From Purpureocillium takamizusanense (lineage: Eukaryota > Ascomycota > Sordariomycetes > Hypocreales > Ophiocordycipitaceae): 64,000 nt of DNA. The position numbers and the translations under genes were made by a program. The stretch spans positions 310,001-374,000 of the forward strand of contig NC_063073.1 in assembly GCF_022605165.1 (NCBI RefSeq), written 5' to 3'. The stretch's first letter is position 1. Every line of letters begins with the position of its first letter. This document shows, in pieces, positions 10,473 to 22,794 of the stretch. The notes beneath the pieces were generated by a model, which did not search any database, was not told the origin of the DNA, and saw nothing but the letters and a program-made list of their open reading frames with translations.

Positions 10473-12239
10473 ATGGCTGCGTTCAATCTCGATCCCGATG
10501 TAGACATGCACAAGCTGCTGTTGCATCTGCAGCTTCTCGAAGAGGATGGCTCGGCACAGGACGCAAACGAGCTGAAAAGCGTTCCCATCTTCACCGAGAC
10601 GACCCGCGGCCATGCCAAGTCGTTGCCCTCGAAGCCGTTCAGCCAGTACGGCCTCCTGGGCGGCGATGTGGCCAAGATGTCAGGCTTGATGTACAGCAAC
10701 AGCATTATTTCCTCACACCACGATCCAAGGATCTTCCAAAACATCAGCGCGCCCTCTAGCGTCTTCATCTGTGGCAGTCAAGGCTCCGGAAAGAGCCATA
10801 CGCTGAGCTGCATGCTGGAGAATTGTCTGCTTCCATCTGACGCAAACGTGCTCCCCCGGCCTCTGACCGGCATCGTTTTTCATTACGACTACTTCACATC
10901 GGACGCTGGCGGCTCCCCATGCGAGGCTGCGTACCTGTCATCGGATCCAGCGGTCAAGGTGCGCGTGCTGTGCCCGCCAACGAACATTGTCCAGATTCGG
11001 GTACGTCCTCTTACCTGTTCCCTCTATCTTGACTGACTCGTCCGCTGACCCGGCCCAGAGAATCTACAGCAAGCTGCCACATGTTCAGGTCGAGGGACTA
11101 CGCTTCGATGAGAGTGACCTCAACACGAAGCGAATGCTCGACTTGATGGCCGTGAGCTCCATCCACGGCGGCATGCCTCTATACCTTCACGTCGTCACGC
11201 GCATTCTACGCCAGCTTCGCGTCGAGCAGCAGAGTGTCAGCTCGGGCTTCAAGTACAGTACCTTCAGGCGCTACCTGGATGAGGAGGACTTGAACCCTGG
11301 TCAGCGCGGCCCGTTACAACAGCGTCTCGACACTCTCGAGAGCTTCATGGCGAACGAGCAGGTATATGGCAACCCCGGCGGAGGAAAGAAGAAGGCCACG
11401 GTTCGGCAAGGCACCAATTGGACTCCCAAGGTTCGTCAACTGGGCAACCCGAAAAAAATGAGGCCCTGAATTGTCTTGCTAACGGATGCGTCTACCTACA
11501 GGCCAGCCAACTAACTATTGTTGATCTCTCATGCCCATGTGTCACCGCGGAAGCGGCCTGCGCCTTGTTCAACATTTGCCTCAGCCTTTTTCTGGAACAG
11601 CCATCGACGATCGGCCGTGTCGTCGCGCTCGACGAGGCGCACAAGTACATGACGAACTCGGCAGAGTGCGAGACCTTGACACAAGCACTGCTCACCACGA
11701 TCCGTCTCCAGCGCCATCAGGGGGCCCGGGTCATCATCTCCACGCAGGAACCTACCATCTCCCCGAAGCTCCTAGACCTCTGCTCCGTCACCATGGTGCA
11801 CCGCTTCACCTCCCCAGACTGGCTGCGCGCACTCAAGGGCCATCTCGCGGGCGCAACGGCCCTGAACAAAGGCCGCGCCAGCTTCAAGCCATACGATGAA
11901 GATGTTGACGACTGCACAGCGTATCCCGATGCTGAGATGCAGTTATTCTCGCAGATTGTCTCCCTGCGCACCGGCGAAGCACTGATGTTCGCGCCCAGCG
12001 CTGTTGTTGGTGTTCTCAAGCGCACCCCTGAATCTCCCGTCACAGACGAATCTCCCGCCAGTGACGATGGCGAAGCGAGTGAGGTGAAGAGCGAGGACTC
12101 GCACGAGACAGCCGTCAACTCCGAGGATAGCGACTCCAAGGCCACCACCGAGCTGGTGCGGCTCGGACACGGCTTCATAAAAATTCGCGTCCGGAAGCGC
12201 ATCACTCAGGATGGAGGCCGCAGCGTCATGGCGGGCTAG
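10473..12239 (+). CDS. P-loop ATPase, HerA/FtsK-like
   Basis: Three exons: 10473..11000, 11059..11430 and 11502..12239, with introns of 58 and 71 nt (GTACGT/CAG and GTTCGT/CAG). The product is 545 residues. Walker A is GSQGSGKS (about residues 104-111). Walker B is RVVALDEAHKY about 240 residues later, followed by TTIRLQRHQGARVIISTQEP, the arrangement of HerA/FtsK-type ATPases, in which a long insert separates A and B and a sensor-like Thr/Gln follows. The C-terminal 80 residues are Ser/Glu-rich and likely disordered. Such single-domain fungal proteins have no assigned role that I know of; ATP hydrolysis is inferred from the motifs only. Confidence 0.85.
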
Positions 12240-12541
12240 TCGAGACGCGTGTATAGTTTGTGCTGGGCTTCAAACAGAAGATGAGGCCCTGTTGGAGGCG
12301 TCTGTATGAGTCTTGCCACTGTTGAGTATAGAGTTGGTTTGGAGATGGGAACCTTTTACAGGCTTGTAGCGTAGTTAGTAGTCCTGCGAAAGTAGTTTCG
12401 CCTCGCAATCACGATAGAATCCAAACTCTGATCGCCATCCGGCGCTTTTTGTTTTCGGCAAATGCATCATCATCATTACCATCATTCGGCTTCCGCCATG
12501 CACCTGGGATAGTCTAGATTGGCGGATGCTTTCGATCGGAT
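12240..12541. other. convergent intergenic region
   Basis: About 300 bp between two convergent stop codons. It should hold both 3' ends; an ATC repeat (catcatcatcattaccatcatt) lies near 12464-12485. Confidence 0.5.
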
Positions 12542-13816
12542 CTAGGAGGCAGCGCCAGCCACGAGACCTGATATGGCGCGGTAAGTTCCACGAGCCATAT
12601 GTACCAGTAACAGGGGAGAATATCGACGTACCTGCAAGCGTGAACACAGTCCAGACAATCCCAGTGCTCACGAGCTTTGGCGGACAAAACCTACCACGAT
12701 CGGTCAGCAAGTTTCAACACCAACATGCACCAGGCCAGCAAGGCTGCCGCCGCCCGCCACAACATGCACTCACAAAACACCGCTCATCTCCAGGAACCTC
12801 GCCCAGTAAGCAAACTGCACCAGCGTCACGTACGCCAGGACGATGCCGCCGACGACGGCGCTCGCCCAGCGCTTCAGCACCGTCTGGCGCTTCGTGTGCT
12901 TGACGCCGACCCTCGCCGTGCCGTCGCGGCGCACGCGCACGCCCCAATGCCTGCCCGTCTCGTAGCGCCTCCCCTCGGACGGGAACGCCTCCCCGTAGCG
13001 CTTGTGGAAGGGCACGAGGGCGACCATGCACAGCAGCAGGAGGCCCGGCGCGCTGGCCACGAAGCTGACGTGGTCGGAGATGAACTCGCGCGCCTTGCTG
13101 GCCTCGGGCAGGCGGTGCCACGTCACGCCCGTGAAGATGGCGGAGACGATGAGCAGCAGCATCTCGGAGAGGGAGGTGGCGATCCAGGCGTCCGTGTAGG
13201 GGAACTCGACGCCGCCGTCGTCCTTGCGCCGGATAATGGTCGTTTTGTTGTTGTTGTTCGTGCCGCCGTCCCAGCTGCGCGGCCGACGCACGCGCACGAC
13301 GGTCCGCAGCAGGCCCAGGACGACAAAGTGGAACCGCGGGCGGGCCATGAGCACGGTGAAGATGTGCAGCATGTTGAGGTGTCCGTACCCGGGCGTGTTG
13401 CCGATGAGGCCCGCCGCGACGGCGTTGGCGACGAGCTGGCACGCAAAGGTGACGGTCCAGGCGAGCCAGAGGGAGTTTTTGGACCGGCGGCCGAGGAGCC
13501 CGCGCGAGAGGAAGTGGATGAGCGGACGGTACGCCACCAGGGGCGTGAGGAGCGTGATGACGGCCTCCGTCACGCCGAACCAGGTGAGTATCCGCGCGCC
13601 GTTCGGGCACGTGTCGGTGACGTTTCGAGGCGACACGATCCATTCGAACGGAATCGGCGGGAGGTCTGACGTCGGGATGCCATTGTAGAGGCCCGTGTTG
13701 ATGCCCAAGTACGGCGCGATGGAAGGGCTGTCGAGCGAGGAGAGGTTGCCGGCAGAGAAGGCGCCGGTGGGAAGGGCGCTGTCCTCACGACCGGGCCGCG
13801 AGAAGAGAGCTCCCAT
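12542..13816 (-). CDS. polytopic membrane protein, unknown function
   Basis: Exons are 13816..12774, 12690..12632 and 12567..12542, with introns 12773..12691 (GTGAGT/TAG) and 12631..12568 (GTACGT/CAG). The phases fit and give 375 residues. Without splicing the frame would stop one codon after the first donor, and the two short exons restore a last hydrophobic helix (LVSTGIVWTVFTLAGLVAG). At least seven hydrophobic segments are visible, starting after an extracellular-looking N-terminus with NVTDTCPNG. Loops contain an Asn run and basic stretches. No family was recognised. It may border the PKS cluster but nothing ties it to the pathway. Confidence 0.7.
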
Positions 13817-14473
13817 TTCGATTGCGCGTCGGGCGGGACGCCAGAGCTCGACGTATGTCGCGCGGAATAGTAGTCCCTGACAAAGTCATGATGAGGCAAG
13901 CACCAGACGTAAGCGGCGATGGGCGACGGTTTTGTTGTCTCGTTCGGTCTCGGGACGCTGCGTCGCCCCGACAGACGGCGAGCGGCGGGCATTGCCCTAT
14001 TGGGGCACTCGGGATCCAAGACCCTGAAACCCCTGGTGTTGTCTGGCTGGCTGGGGTTGGCTGGCTGCGTATGTCCTGTCAGCCCTAGCGCTGGGGGCCA
14101 AGAAGGGTCAAACCATGGATGGATGGGGAGTTCTGAGCTGCGGGAGTCGGGACGGGCTCGGACTTGCCCCGCTCGCGGAGACTAGAAGTGCGGGCGGACA
14201 AAAAAGGGGGCTTGGGGGGGTGGTTAAAATCGAGGTCGTCTCATTGACTCGGACACCATCTAGTCGATGACGGTTCTGTTCATGTTCCTATATTGACATG
14301 CCATTCTCTGAATACGACTTCTGGAATTTCCATTAATTTATGGCTGCCGTAAACTCTTCGACACAGCCAGGCCCAATATCGATAGCATCATCATGTCTAC
14401 AACGAAAGTGGAAGCTCTCGCCTGGTCTCTTTTCCAACTGTAAGAAGTCATGTCCATTCCGCTATCCTGATTC
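13817..14473. other. intergenic, left border of the PKS cluster
   Basis: Upstream region of the membrane-protein gene and 3' flank of the PKS. The first ~450 bp are GC-rich; from about 14,280 the sequence turns AT-richer. No gene was seen. Confidence 0.5.
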
Positions 14474-17400
14474 CTACGACTTTACGACGGCAGGGACCAA
14501 CTGAGACCTGCCCGCAATCTTCCTGCTCACATCGCTTATAGGGGCGCTGCTCGTCAGGTCAAAGATGCTCAGGTCACTCCTCAGCTCCATGGACAGCCAG
14601 TTTCGCAACTCGACGGCCACCAGGCTGTCAACCCCGTACGTGTAAACCGGCTTGGTCGTGTTGATATCCGCCACGGGGATGGAGATGATCCTGGCAATCT
14701 TAGCCACCAGGATCTTCTGCACCGCCTCGATCGCCTCGTCCATGGATTTGCATAGCTTGAGCAGTCTGATGTCCCTGCTCTCGCCGACTTCATCATCGTT
14801 GTCGCCCGCGTCGTCCGTGTCCTTGACATCAACTTGCCGCAGATAAGCAAAGTGCGGCAGCGATCGCAACCAGTAAAAGCCGGCACTGGGGTCGGACTTG
14901 CGCGAGGCCTGTTGGACGCCTCCACTGCCCGCACCGACGAGCAGCTGCGGTGCCAATGAGTTGACACCGTCAGCGGTTCCGTCCAATGCGCATCGCAAGG
15001 TATGTATGAATCGTTGCTCATCGACACCCGTCTACATGTGACGTTAGTGGCCTTTGCTCGCCAAAGCACGACTTCAATGGGTGAACCGAACCAGTCTAAG
15101 CGGGCTCCGCCAAGCTCCGGAATCATGGTGCTCTTCGACATAACCAATGCCCTTGATGACGCCGAGGTCGATACTCTGGGCTGCCAGACCTCTCTGCCGT
15201 CTGTAATGGACGAGGGCATCCTGAAAGGTGTTTCCCGCTGCATAGTTGGCCTGTGAGACGGAGCCGATAATACCGGCCAGCGACGAGAGAAGAATGAAGA
15301 AGTCGAGATCATTTGGAAGGAGCTTGTGAAGGTTCCAACTCCCTGAAAACCCGGTTATCCATCGCGTAACTTTGCTGCCCGTTTCGAAGAGAAATCATAC
15401 CTTGCGCTTTTGGTCGCGTTGCGGCGACCCACTGGTCGTAGCTCATCCTGTGGAACAGGCTATCCGCAAGTACCATGGCTCCCTGAATGACACCCTTGAC
15501 GGGCGGCATGCTGTGGGATATATCATCGATAATTTCCCTAAGCCGAGCATCGTCGGCAACGTCGCCCGCATACACCCTGACTTCAACGCCCGAGTCAACC
15601 AACTTGGCCACGGTCATTTCGGCTTCGGCCCGTGCTGCTCCAGAGCGGGAGATGAATGCAAGATGGCGAGCACCATGCTCTGCCATGAAAAGAGCCTGAG
15701 CTCGACCCAATCCCCCCAGGCCACCAACTAGCAGGTATGTCACATTGGGTTTGAGCCGCAGGAGAGCCGATTTTCTCGGTGCAACGAGAACCTTTGATTC
15801 AGGCGTGACCCGGAGGACCAACTTGCCAATGTGGCTTCCGCGTTGCATTTCTCGAAAGACGGATTCGACTTTGCTAAATTCGTGCACCGCAATGGGCCGT
15901 ATCGAGCCGATGGCACCTTGCTCAAAGAGCTTGAGCACCTTGGACATGAGCCTGGAGCACCGGAGTGGCTCGTTGACCGTCATGGCCTCGAGGTTGACCC
16001 CAGCAAACATGGCATTGTTGAGGAACGGCTGCATGTCGAGCCCGTTGTTGCACAGCATATCTTTCTTGCCAACCTCGATGAATCGGCCGTGCGAGGCAAG
16101 GCAATGCCAACTCTGGCGCAGCGCCTCGCCTGCCAAAGAGTTAACCACAACGTCAACACCCCGGCCGTCAGTCATGCGCCTGATGCCCTTGGCGAATGAA
16201 ACATCACGAGAGCTGAAAATGCGATCAGGCTGGACACCTAGAGCAACGATGGCTTGCTTCTTGAGCTCAGTGCCCACTGTGCAAAAGATGTCTGCGTCCA
16301 ACAGTTTTGCGATTTGGATGAGGGCCTGGCCCAGGCCTGCAAGGAAGGTGTCTTCAGCCACAGAACCGGGAACATGAAGGGGCGTGAGCGGGCCGCTCGA
16401 GTGTCAACGTACCTCCGGCAGCGGCGTGGATCAGCACGGATTCGCCCTTTTGCAGTCTCGCCACTTCGATGAGGGACTGGTACGCGGTGGCGTAAACAAT
16501 AGGGATCGAAGCACCTTCCACGAGCGACACTGCGTCTGGAAGTCTGTGGGCGCTGGATTCATGACAGCGAATACAAGTCCGCATGGCTCCTTGGCCGATG
16601 TACACGACGCGGTCCCCGGGAGAAAACTTGGTCGATTTGGAACCCACGCGACGGACTATGCCAGCAGCCTCATGACCGAAGAGGAGCCGCGGGATCTGAC
16701 CCATGGCGACCATGATGTCCCTGCTCCGTCAGTATGTGCCGTGTACGCATTCGACAACATGAGTCTTTGGCTCATATACTTACAGAAAGTTGAGGCCGCA
16801 AGCCCTCACTTCAATCTCAACCTCTTCATCGAGCAACGGCCGCAACAAAGGGCCATCATCATCATCAACGAAGTGAAGTGTGTCGAGCATGCCAGGCTGT
16901 CCGATGGTCATCTTCAGAGGTCGGCCGGCCTGAACGAGGCTGCCGACTTCCGGCGTGACTACAGACCGTGTCGCACGCGCTATACTGTCATTCATAGTCC
17001 TGTCTGGCGTATATCGCGGGATACAGAAGGCTCCGTCTCGCTCCGCCGTCTCCATCTCATCAAGCGTGCCGCCATCCCCGTCAGCGTCCCAGATGGTGCA
17101 AAGACGCTGGCACACAGCAACACCGGCCGTCTCCACATCGCCATCCAGAGGTCGAGAAAAGTGCAGTTCATACAGCCGGCGCGACGAGTCTTCCGTCTTC
17201 AGACATCGCATGAGTCCAGATACGATGCGATTGGCAGGATGGCCGGGCATGTCCGCAAGGTCCGATCGGGTGACCCATAGCGTCTCGCGACTGTGAAGGA
17301 GAAGATGCTTGGCATGCTCGAACTCGACTTGTTGAGCTTTTCCAAGGAATGGCTCGTCGTATTCGAGAAGAGCGATAACCGTCTTGCCGCTGGCGTCTGC

Positions 17401-20400
17401 AACTGCCGCCGCAACGTCCTTGACCGTTGCACGATGGCCAAGTCGCTGAAAACGACGGCAAACGTCCGAGGCGAGACTTTTGGTCAAGCCGCTGCTGCTG
17501 ACCATGACAACCACAATGACGTCTCTGAGTGGAATCCTTTCGCGTGGCTTGGTGCTGACAATGGTCGACATCCTGTGAGCGGTCGGGTCGTCGTTGTCTG
17601 CGAGGCACACGTCCGCGCCAGAGAAGCCGGCAATCTGAAGCGCGTCATGCCATTGGGACTGTGAGAGAAGCGGACTGTTTTCTCTACCGTCCTCGGCGGC
17701 CCACCACCCGGGCAGGATTCCGAAGACGAAGTGACACAAGTCGTCCGGGTTCGTGTACTCACCAAGGACAAGGTTGCCGCCCGGCTTGAGCAACTTCTTG
17801 CAGTGCTTCAGCGCCCTGTTGATGTCCTTTGTGGCGTGCAGTACCTAGGACTGTTAGCACAAAGCTTGAAAGGCGCATAGTTGAGCAGACTGTAAACGTA
17901 CATTAACAGCAAGCACCACGTCGTAAGACTCAGCATCGAACCCCTGCTCAGTGGGATCATTGTCGATGTCCAGCACCTTGTACTCAACGCGACCCTTCCA
18001 GTCCTGAAGGACCTTCATGGCATTCTCGAAATATCCGGGTGAGATGTCGGTAAACGTCCACTGGGAGAAGCGAGGCGTCTCGCTCCGGCGCGGGCCTAGC
18101 CGCTGCAAGACAGGCAGCGTAGTGGAAGCCGTGCCCGCACCGATTTCAATAACGCGCAGAGTCGGTTGCTTGTGTGCCTTGAGATCGAACCAGTGCTGGA
18201 ACAGCTGCGTGTTGATGTGCAAGCCGTAGGCAGCTTGGTAAGCTTGCGAGAAGTTGTCCGCCTCCATCAGCGCGGCAAGGGGGCTTTTCTCTTGAGCGAA
18301 GATGGCGCCCAGCGAGTGGAAGGCATGAAGTAAGAGCGTTCCGTCGACGGGATACTTGCAGATGAAGGCAGCCACGTTCTCGGGCTCCGAGAGACTACCA
18401 TTGGGAGGACTGGGGACGTCGGCTGTGACGGAGGGTGTCACGATGCCCGCCTTCTTGTAGCTGCAGCGGTTGCGAACCCACGCGGCGTATTTACGCAGAT
18501 GAGGCGGCAGGGACGTGGAGCTGCAGTCAAGTTTTGGAAGCGCCAGTCTGCACAATTGGTTCACAAGGCTGTAAGCTTCCGAGCAGAACTGCACCATGTT
18601 GGCAGCTTCGCCTTGGTGGTCCCGGACGACCATGCTTCGCAGACTCTGGTCGTCGACAAGGCTCAAGTCCGGCTTCCAGGTGACAGACGCGTACAGAGTT
18701 GAGAGCGAGCCATCCGATTGAGAGGGAGATTTCTGCGCGGTCCCAAGTCCGCTGAATTTGAAGTCGTTCATGATGATGGCGGGAAGTGTGCCTTGTCGCC
18801 CGTCTCTTACGAGTAGAGACCCCGTCATCTCGCGCACTCCTGTATGAGACGATTCGGCAACACCTTGCAATACGGCGCCATGCGCCCGAGAAATGTCATT
18901 CGAGATGCGCATCGAAGCAGCACCCGTGGGAACCCAGAGTTGGCTCTCGATGCCGTCCATTCTGGGGACCACAACCATCATGGCCTGAAGCACCGCATCC
19001 AGTGTCGCCGGGTGAACCACGTAGTCGCTCTCTCGAAACTCCGGCATACACGCGCGCGTGTCAGCAATCTTGATTTCAAAAGCTACAGTCGACTCTTTCT
19101 GCCGAACCTTGGTCAGGCCCTGGAAGGTCTTGCCTGTTAGGAAACTCGTTAGTTGTACTCGCAACCGACTCTGGGGCAGTATTGATGTGGGTGGTACGAA
19201 CCGAAACACAGGCCTTGATCCTCACAGAATTTGTAGTGGCTGGAACGCGTCACTGGTTTCTCGCACATTGCACGCTGTGAGTCCCAACGTTTTTGAAACG
19301 CCAAAATCTCCTCCCTCTCTTCTTTCCCCCTGTCCACTGCGGCGGCCTCCTTGGAGCGTTCGATTTGCAGAAGCCCCGCGGCGTGCTGAACAAACACATC
19401 GTCCTCCTGGCACGAGTAGTACGAGCATTCGAACCAAGGCCCCGCATCGTCCATGCCTACCTTGCGCCGTTTGAGGCAGACGTGTACTTCAGTCCCGGTA
19501 TCATTGTTGGGGATCACGAGGGCCTTGGTCACGGAAAGCTCACGCAGCTCGAAGCCTGACACGACATGGCTGGAACCCTCGGAGTGTGCAACTTGTTTGG
19601 CTGCCTCAATGAAGGAGCAGATCATCCCTGCTGCGGGGAACACAATGTCTCCGTGGATACGATGGTCTTGAAGCCAAGGCAGCTCGGAGACACGCAAGTG
19701 GTTCTTCCAAACGGGCTCGAGTGGGTTACAAGTATCCAGCCGCATGCCAATCAGGTCGTGCCTGGGAAACTCGGGGAAACGGTGGTTTCTGGATTGCCGG
19801 CTCTCATGCCAGTATGATGCTGAGTGATTCCACTGGTAGCTGGGCGCGTTTGTCAGGACGTTGGAGAACTCGCCGACATTGTTGACCTGACACAATTTGT
19901 AAGAAATCATCAAATCGTCCAGCTCATGCCACCGGGCTACTCACCATATTCAGTTTGACCGGAACGCCCCTGGCCCATAGAGACCCAGCAGCACCCATGG
20001 ACGTTACAGTTGCGTCCTGTCCCCGACTGAGGAGGGAATGGTACGATAAATCCTCCATCCCTCCACGGGCAACCTTGAACTGCTTGATTGGTGCCGCCAG
20101 CGCCCCGTGAGGTCCAATCTCAAGGATCAAGCTCGGCGTCTCGGACTTGGGCTTCCGTTGCCTGCTTTCAATATCTGCATATAGCATGTCGTCGAGAGCG
20201 TCAAGAAATAGGACAGTCGAGCACATGTTGTCAGCCCAGTAGTCGGCCGTGAGCTGAGCCGTCGGGATTCGACAGCCACGGACCGTGGAGTAGAACATGA
20301 CTGACGACGACTCGCTCTGGGGTGAAATGTCACTGATCTGCGCCTTGTATTCTTCCCTGACGCTGAACATCTGGGGGCTGTGATAGGCATTTTCAACCTG

Positions 20401-22794
20401 TAGCATACGACAAAAGATCTGTTGCTCCTTGAAATGCGCCTCAAGGTCCTGCAGGGCGGCCTTGTCGCCTGCGAGCGTCACGCTTTCGGGGCTATTGATG
20501 CAGGCAACGACAACAGCATCTCCGGTTGTTGTTAGATATGGTTCGACGTCTCGTGGAGACAAGCCTACTGCCAGCATAGAGCCATTTGGTTTGCGCGCCT
20601 TGGCCATGTTGGAGGCAAGGCCGCGGTGATACGCAACCTTGAGGCAGTCCTCGCGAGACAGCGCACTCGCGGCGTAGGCAGCGGCAATCTCTCCCGACGA
20701 ATGACCAACTACGGCCGAAGGCTTGACGCCCCATTGCCGAGCCAGGTCGACGAGGGCAATCTGCAGTGCCAGGCAAAGCGGCTGCGAGTACTCGGCCTTG
20801 TTCACGTTGGACTCGCCCTCCCCGGCCATCAGCTCGTCCCAAGCATCCCACGAGCACCCCATGCCAGTCAGGCACGTGGCTGACTGACGAAGCGAGGAGG
20901 CAAAGACAGGGTAGGAAACCAGCTCGCGGCCCATGGCGTACCATTGAGCGCCCTGCCCTGTAAAGGCAAAGGCAACGTTCGGACAGGCACCGGCCTTGAG
21001 TGGCTTGACGCTGCCATCCCTCCATCGGACCGAGAGCTCGTCTTTTGAGCTCGCAACGACGGCATGCCTCCACTGGAAGATGGACCGACGCTGACTTAGG
21101 GTGCTGGCAAGGTGCGGTAGCGTATCGCGAGTGAAGCGCGATTCATGTTCGACATAGTCGGCGTGCGCCAGGCGTTGCCGGGTGACAGCATCCTGCTCGG
21201 GGGCCGAAAGCACAAATAGTCGAGATTGCGGTATCTTTGCCGACTCTCTCGGATGAAGCAGCTTTGTCGACATGGAGGCGGGCAGCTTGTCTCGCAGTCG
21301 AAGGTAGTTGTACGCATCGTCGATGATGGCGTGGGCGTTGGTGCCGCCAAACCCAAAGTTGTTAATGGAGCATCTCCGTACTTTACACCGCGGCCAAGGT
21401 ATCGTCGAGGTGGCTATCTCAATGCCCGAGGCGCCGAGCCGTAGTCGAGGGTTCGCTTTGATGAAGTTGAGGTTGGGGGTGATGACGCCTCTCTCGAGGC
21501 AGAGAACGCACTTGATGACGGCTGCGATACCCGCCGCACCTTCTGTGTGTCCAATACACGACTTGACTGAGCCGCAATAGACGGTCTTGCCATGGCCAGC
21601 AATCGTCTTGGAAACGGCGCTGACCTCGGCAGGGTCGCCAACCTTGGTACCCGTGCCGTGAAGCTCGACGTACTGCGTGTCCGACATGCCAAGTCCAGCA
21701 AGCTTGTATGTGTCGCGGATTAGCCTTTCTTGTGCCTCCGCGTTTGGGAGGACAATGCCGGCAGTCTGGCGAGTCCTTCATTTATTAGCCACTCTGACCA
21801 AGTAAATGGAATGCCTTATAAACGGTCGTTCAATTTCACGTACCCTGCCGTCAGAGTTGAGACCGGTCCCGCGCACCACGGCGCGAATAGGGTCACCGTC
21901 TCGAAGAGCATCATCAATGTGCTTGAGAACAATCATGCCAATGCCCTCTCCCCGTGCGTAGCCATTTGCTCTCGAATCAAAGGAGAAGCAGCGACTGTCG
22001 GGGCTCAAGAATCCGAGTGCATTGAGCGCACATTGATCATCAGGATGTAAGATGAGGTTTGCTCCTCCTACCAGCGCACAACGGGTTGGGTTCGACTCGG
22101 ACCGTATTGTCTCGCAAGCCAGGTGCAGGGCCGCTAATGAACTGGAGCAGGCCGTATCGCACGTTACGGACGGACCTCGCAGGTTGCTACTGAGATCTCA
22201 GTATGCAGTCCGACTTTTTTGCGAGCTCATCGGACCTTACAAGAACCAACTGACGCGGTTGGCGAGCATGGAGAGCGAGTTGCCAGTCCTGGCGTATTGT
22301 GGTGCCGCATGAGCGTCCCTGGAGATGACGGCCCGATAGTCTTCTGAACAGCCACCCACGAAGCAGGCGGTATCCGTTTCTGCTATAGCTTCGATTGGTA
22401 TTCCCGCACTTTCTAGGCTCTCATAGGCAACCTCGAGAAGTAGGCGCTGCTGAGGATCAAGGGCGCGAGCCTCTGAAACGGAGCAAGAGAAAAAGGGCGC
22501 GTCCCATCTCGACACATCTTGATCCAGGAAGTAGCCGCCGTCGCACACCTTGTACATTTGTCAACGGACAACATCAAACTTGGAATTGATGGGAAAGAGC
22601 ATCTGATGGCATACCATTGTTCCGCTACGATTACGGGATGGATGTTGAAATGCCTTGGCGTTGAACCGAGACGAGGGGACCTCACTCCAAACATCCTTTC
22701 CACTTTGGAGCATTTCATGGAAACTTTCCGGGGATCTGGCGTCGCCGGCGAAGCGACAGGCAACGCCGACGATTGCAATATCCGCTGGAGCCAT
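14474..22794 (-). CDS. highly reducing polyketide synthase (KS-AT-DH-MT-ER-KR-ACP)
   Basis: Eleven exons fit in phase: 22794..22615, 22548..22241, 22186..21844, 21765..19945, 19886..19202, 19133..17902, 17844..16784, 16720..16413, 16336..15401, 15342..15092 and 15031..14474, giving about 2,560 residues. KS: DTACSSS (Cys ~176), ELHGTGT and GHTEG His. AT: GQGAQW and GHSSGE (~630). [12 protein letters not shown] (His ~958) and the partner [11 protein letters not shown]-methyltransferase: [10 protein letters not shown] (~1443). [12 protein letters not shown], and [16 protein letters not shown] formed across a splice. [11 protein letters not shown] (~2185), Ser in LLSSLAG and Tyr in SQANYAAG (~2327). 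[13 protein letters not shown] (Ser ~2511). Every domain keeps its key residues, so it should be fully reducing and C-methylating. It ends after the ACP without thioesterase, reductase or condensation domain, so release must occur in trans. The weakest junctions are the AAG acceptor at 22549 and the GTTCGG donor at 15091. Confidence 0.95.

Noticed and set aside
14474..22794. Possible terminal thioesterase, reductase or condensation domain of the PKS
   Set aside because: The frame stops about 50 residues after the ACP Ser, and nothing downstream on that strand continues the protein.
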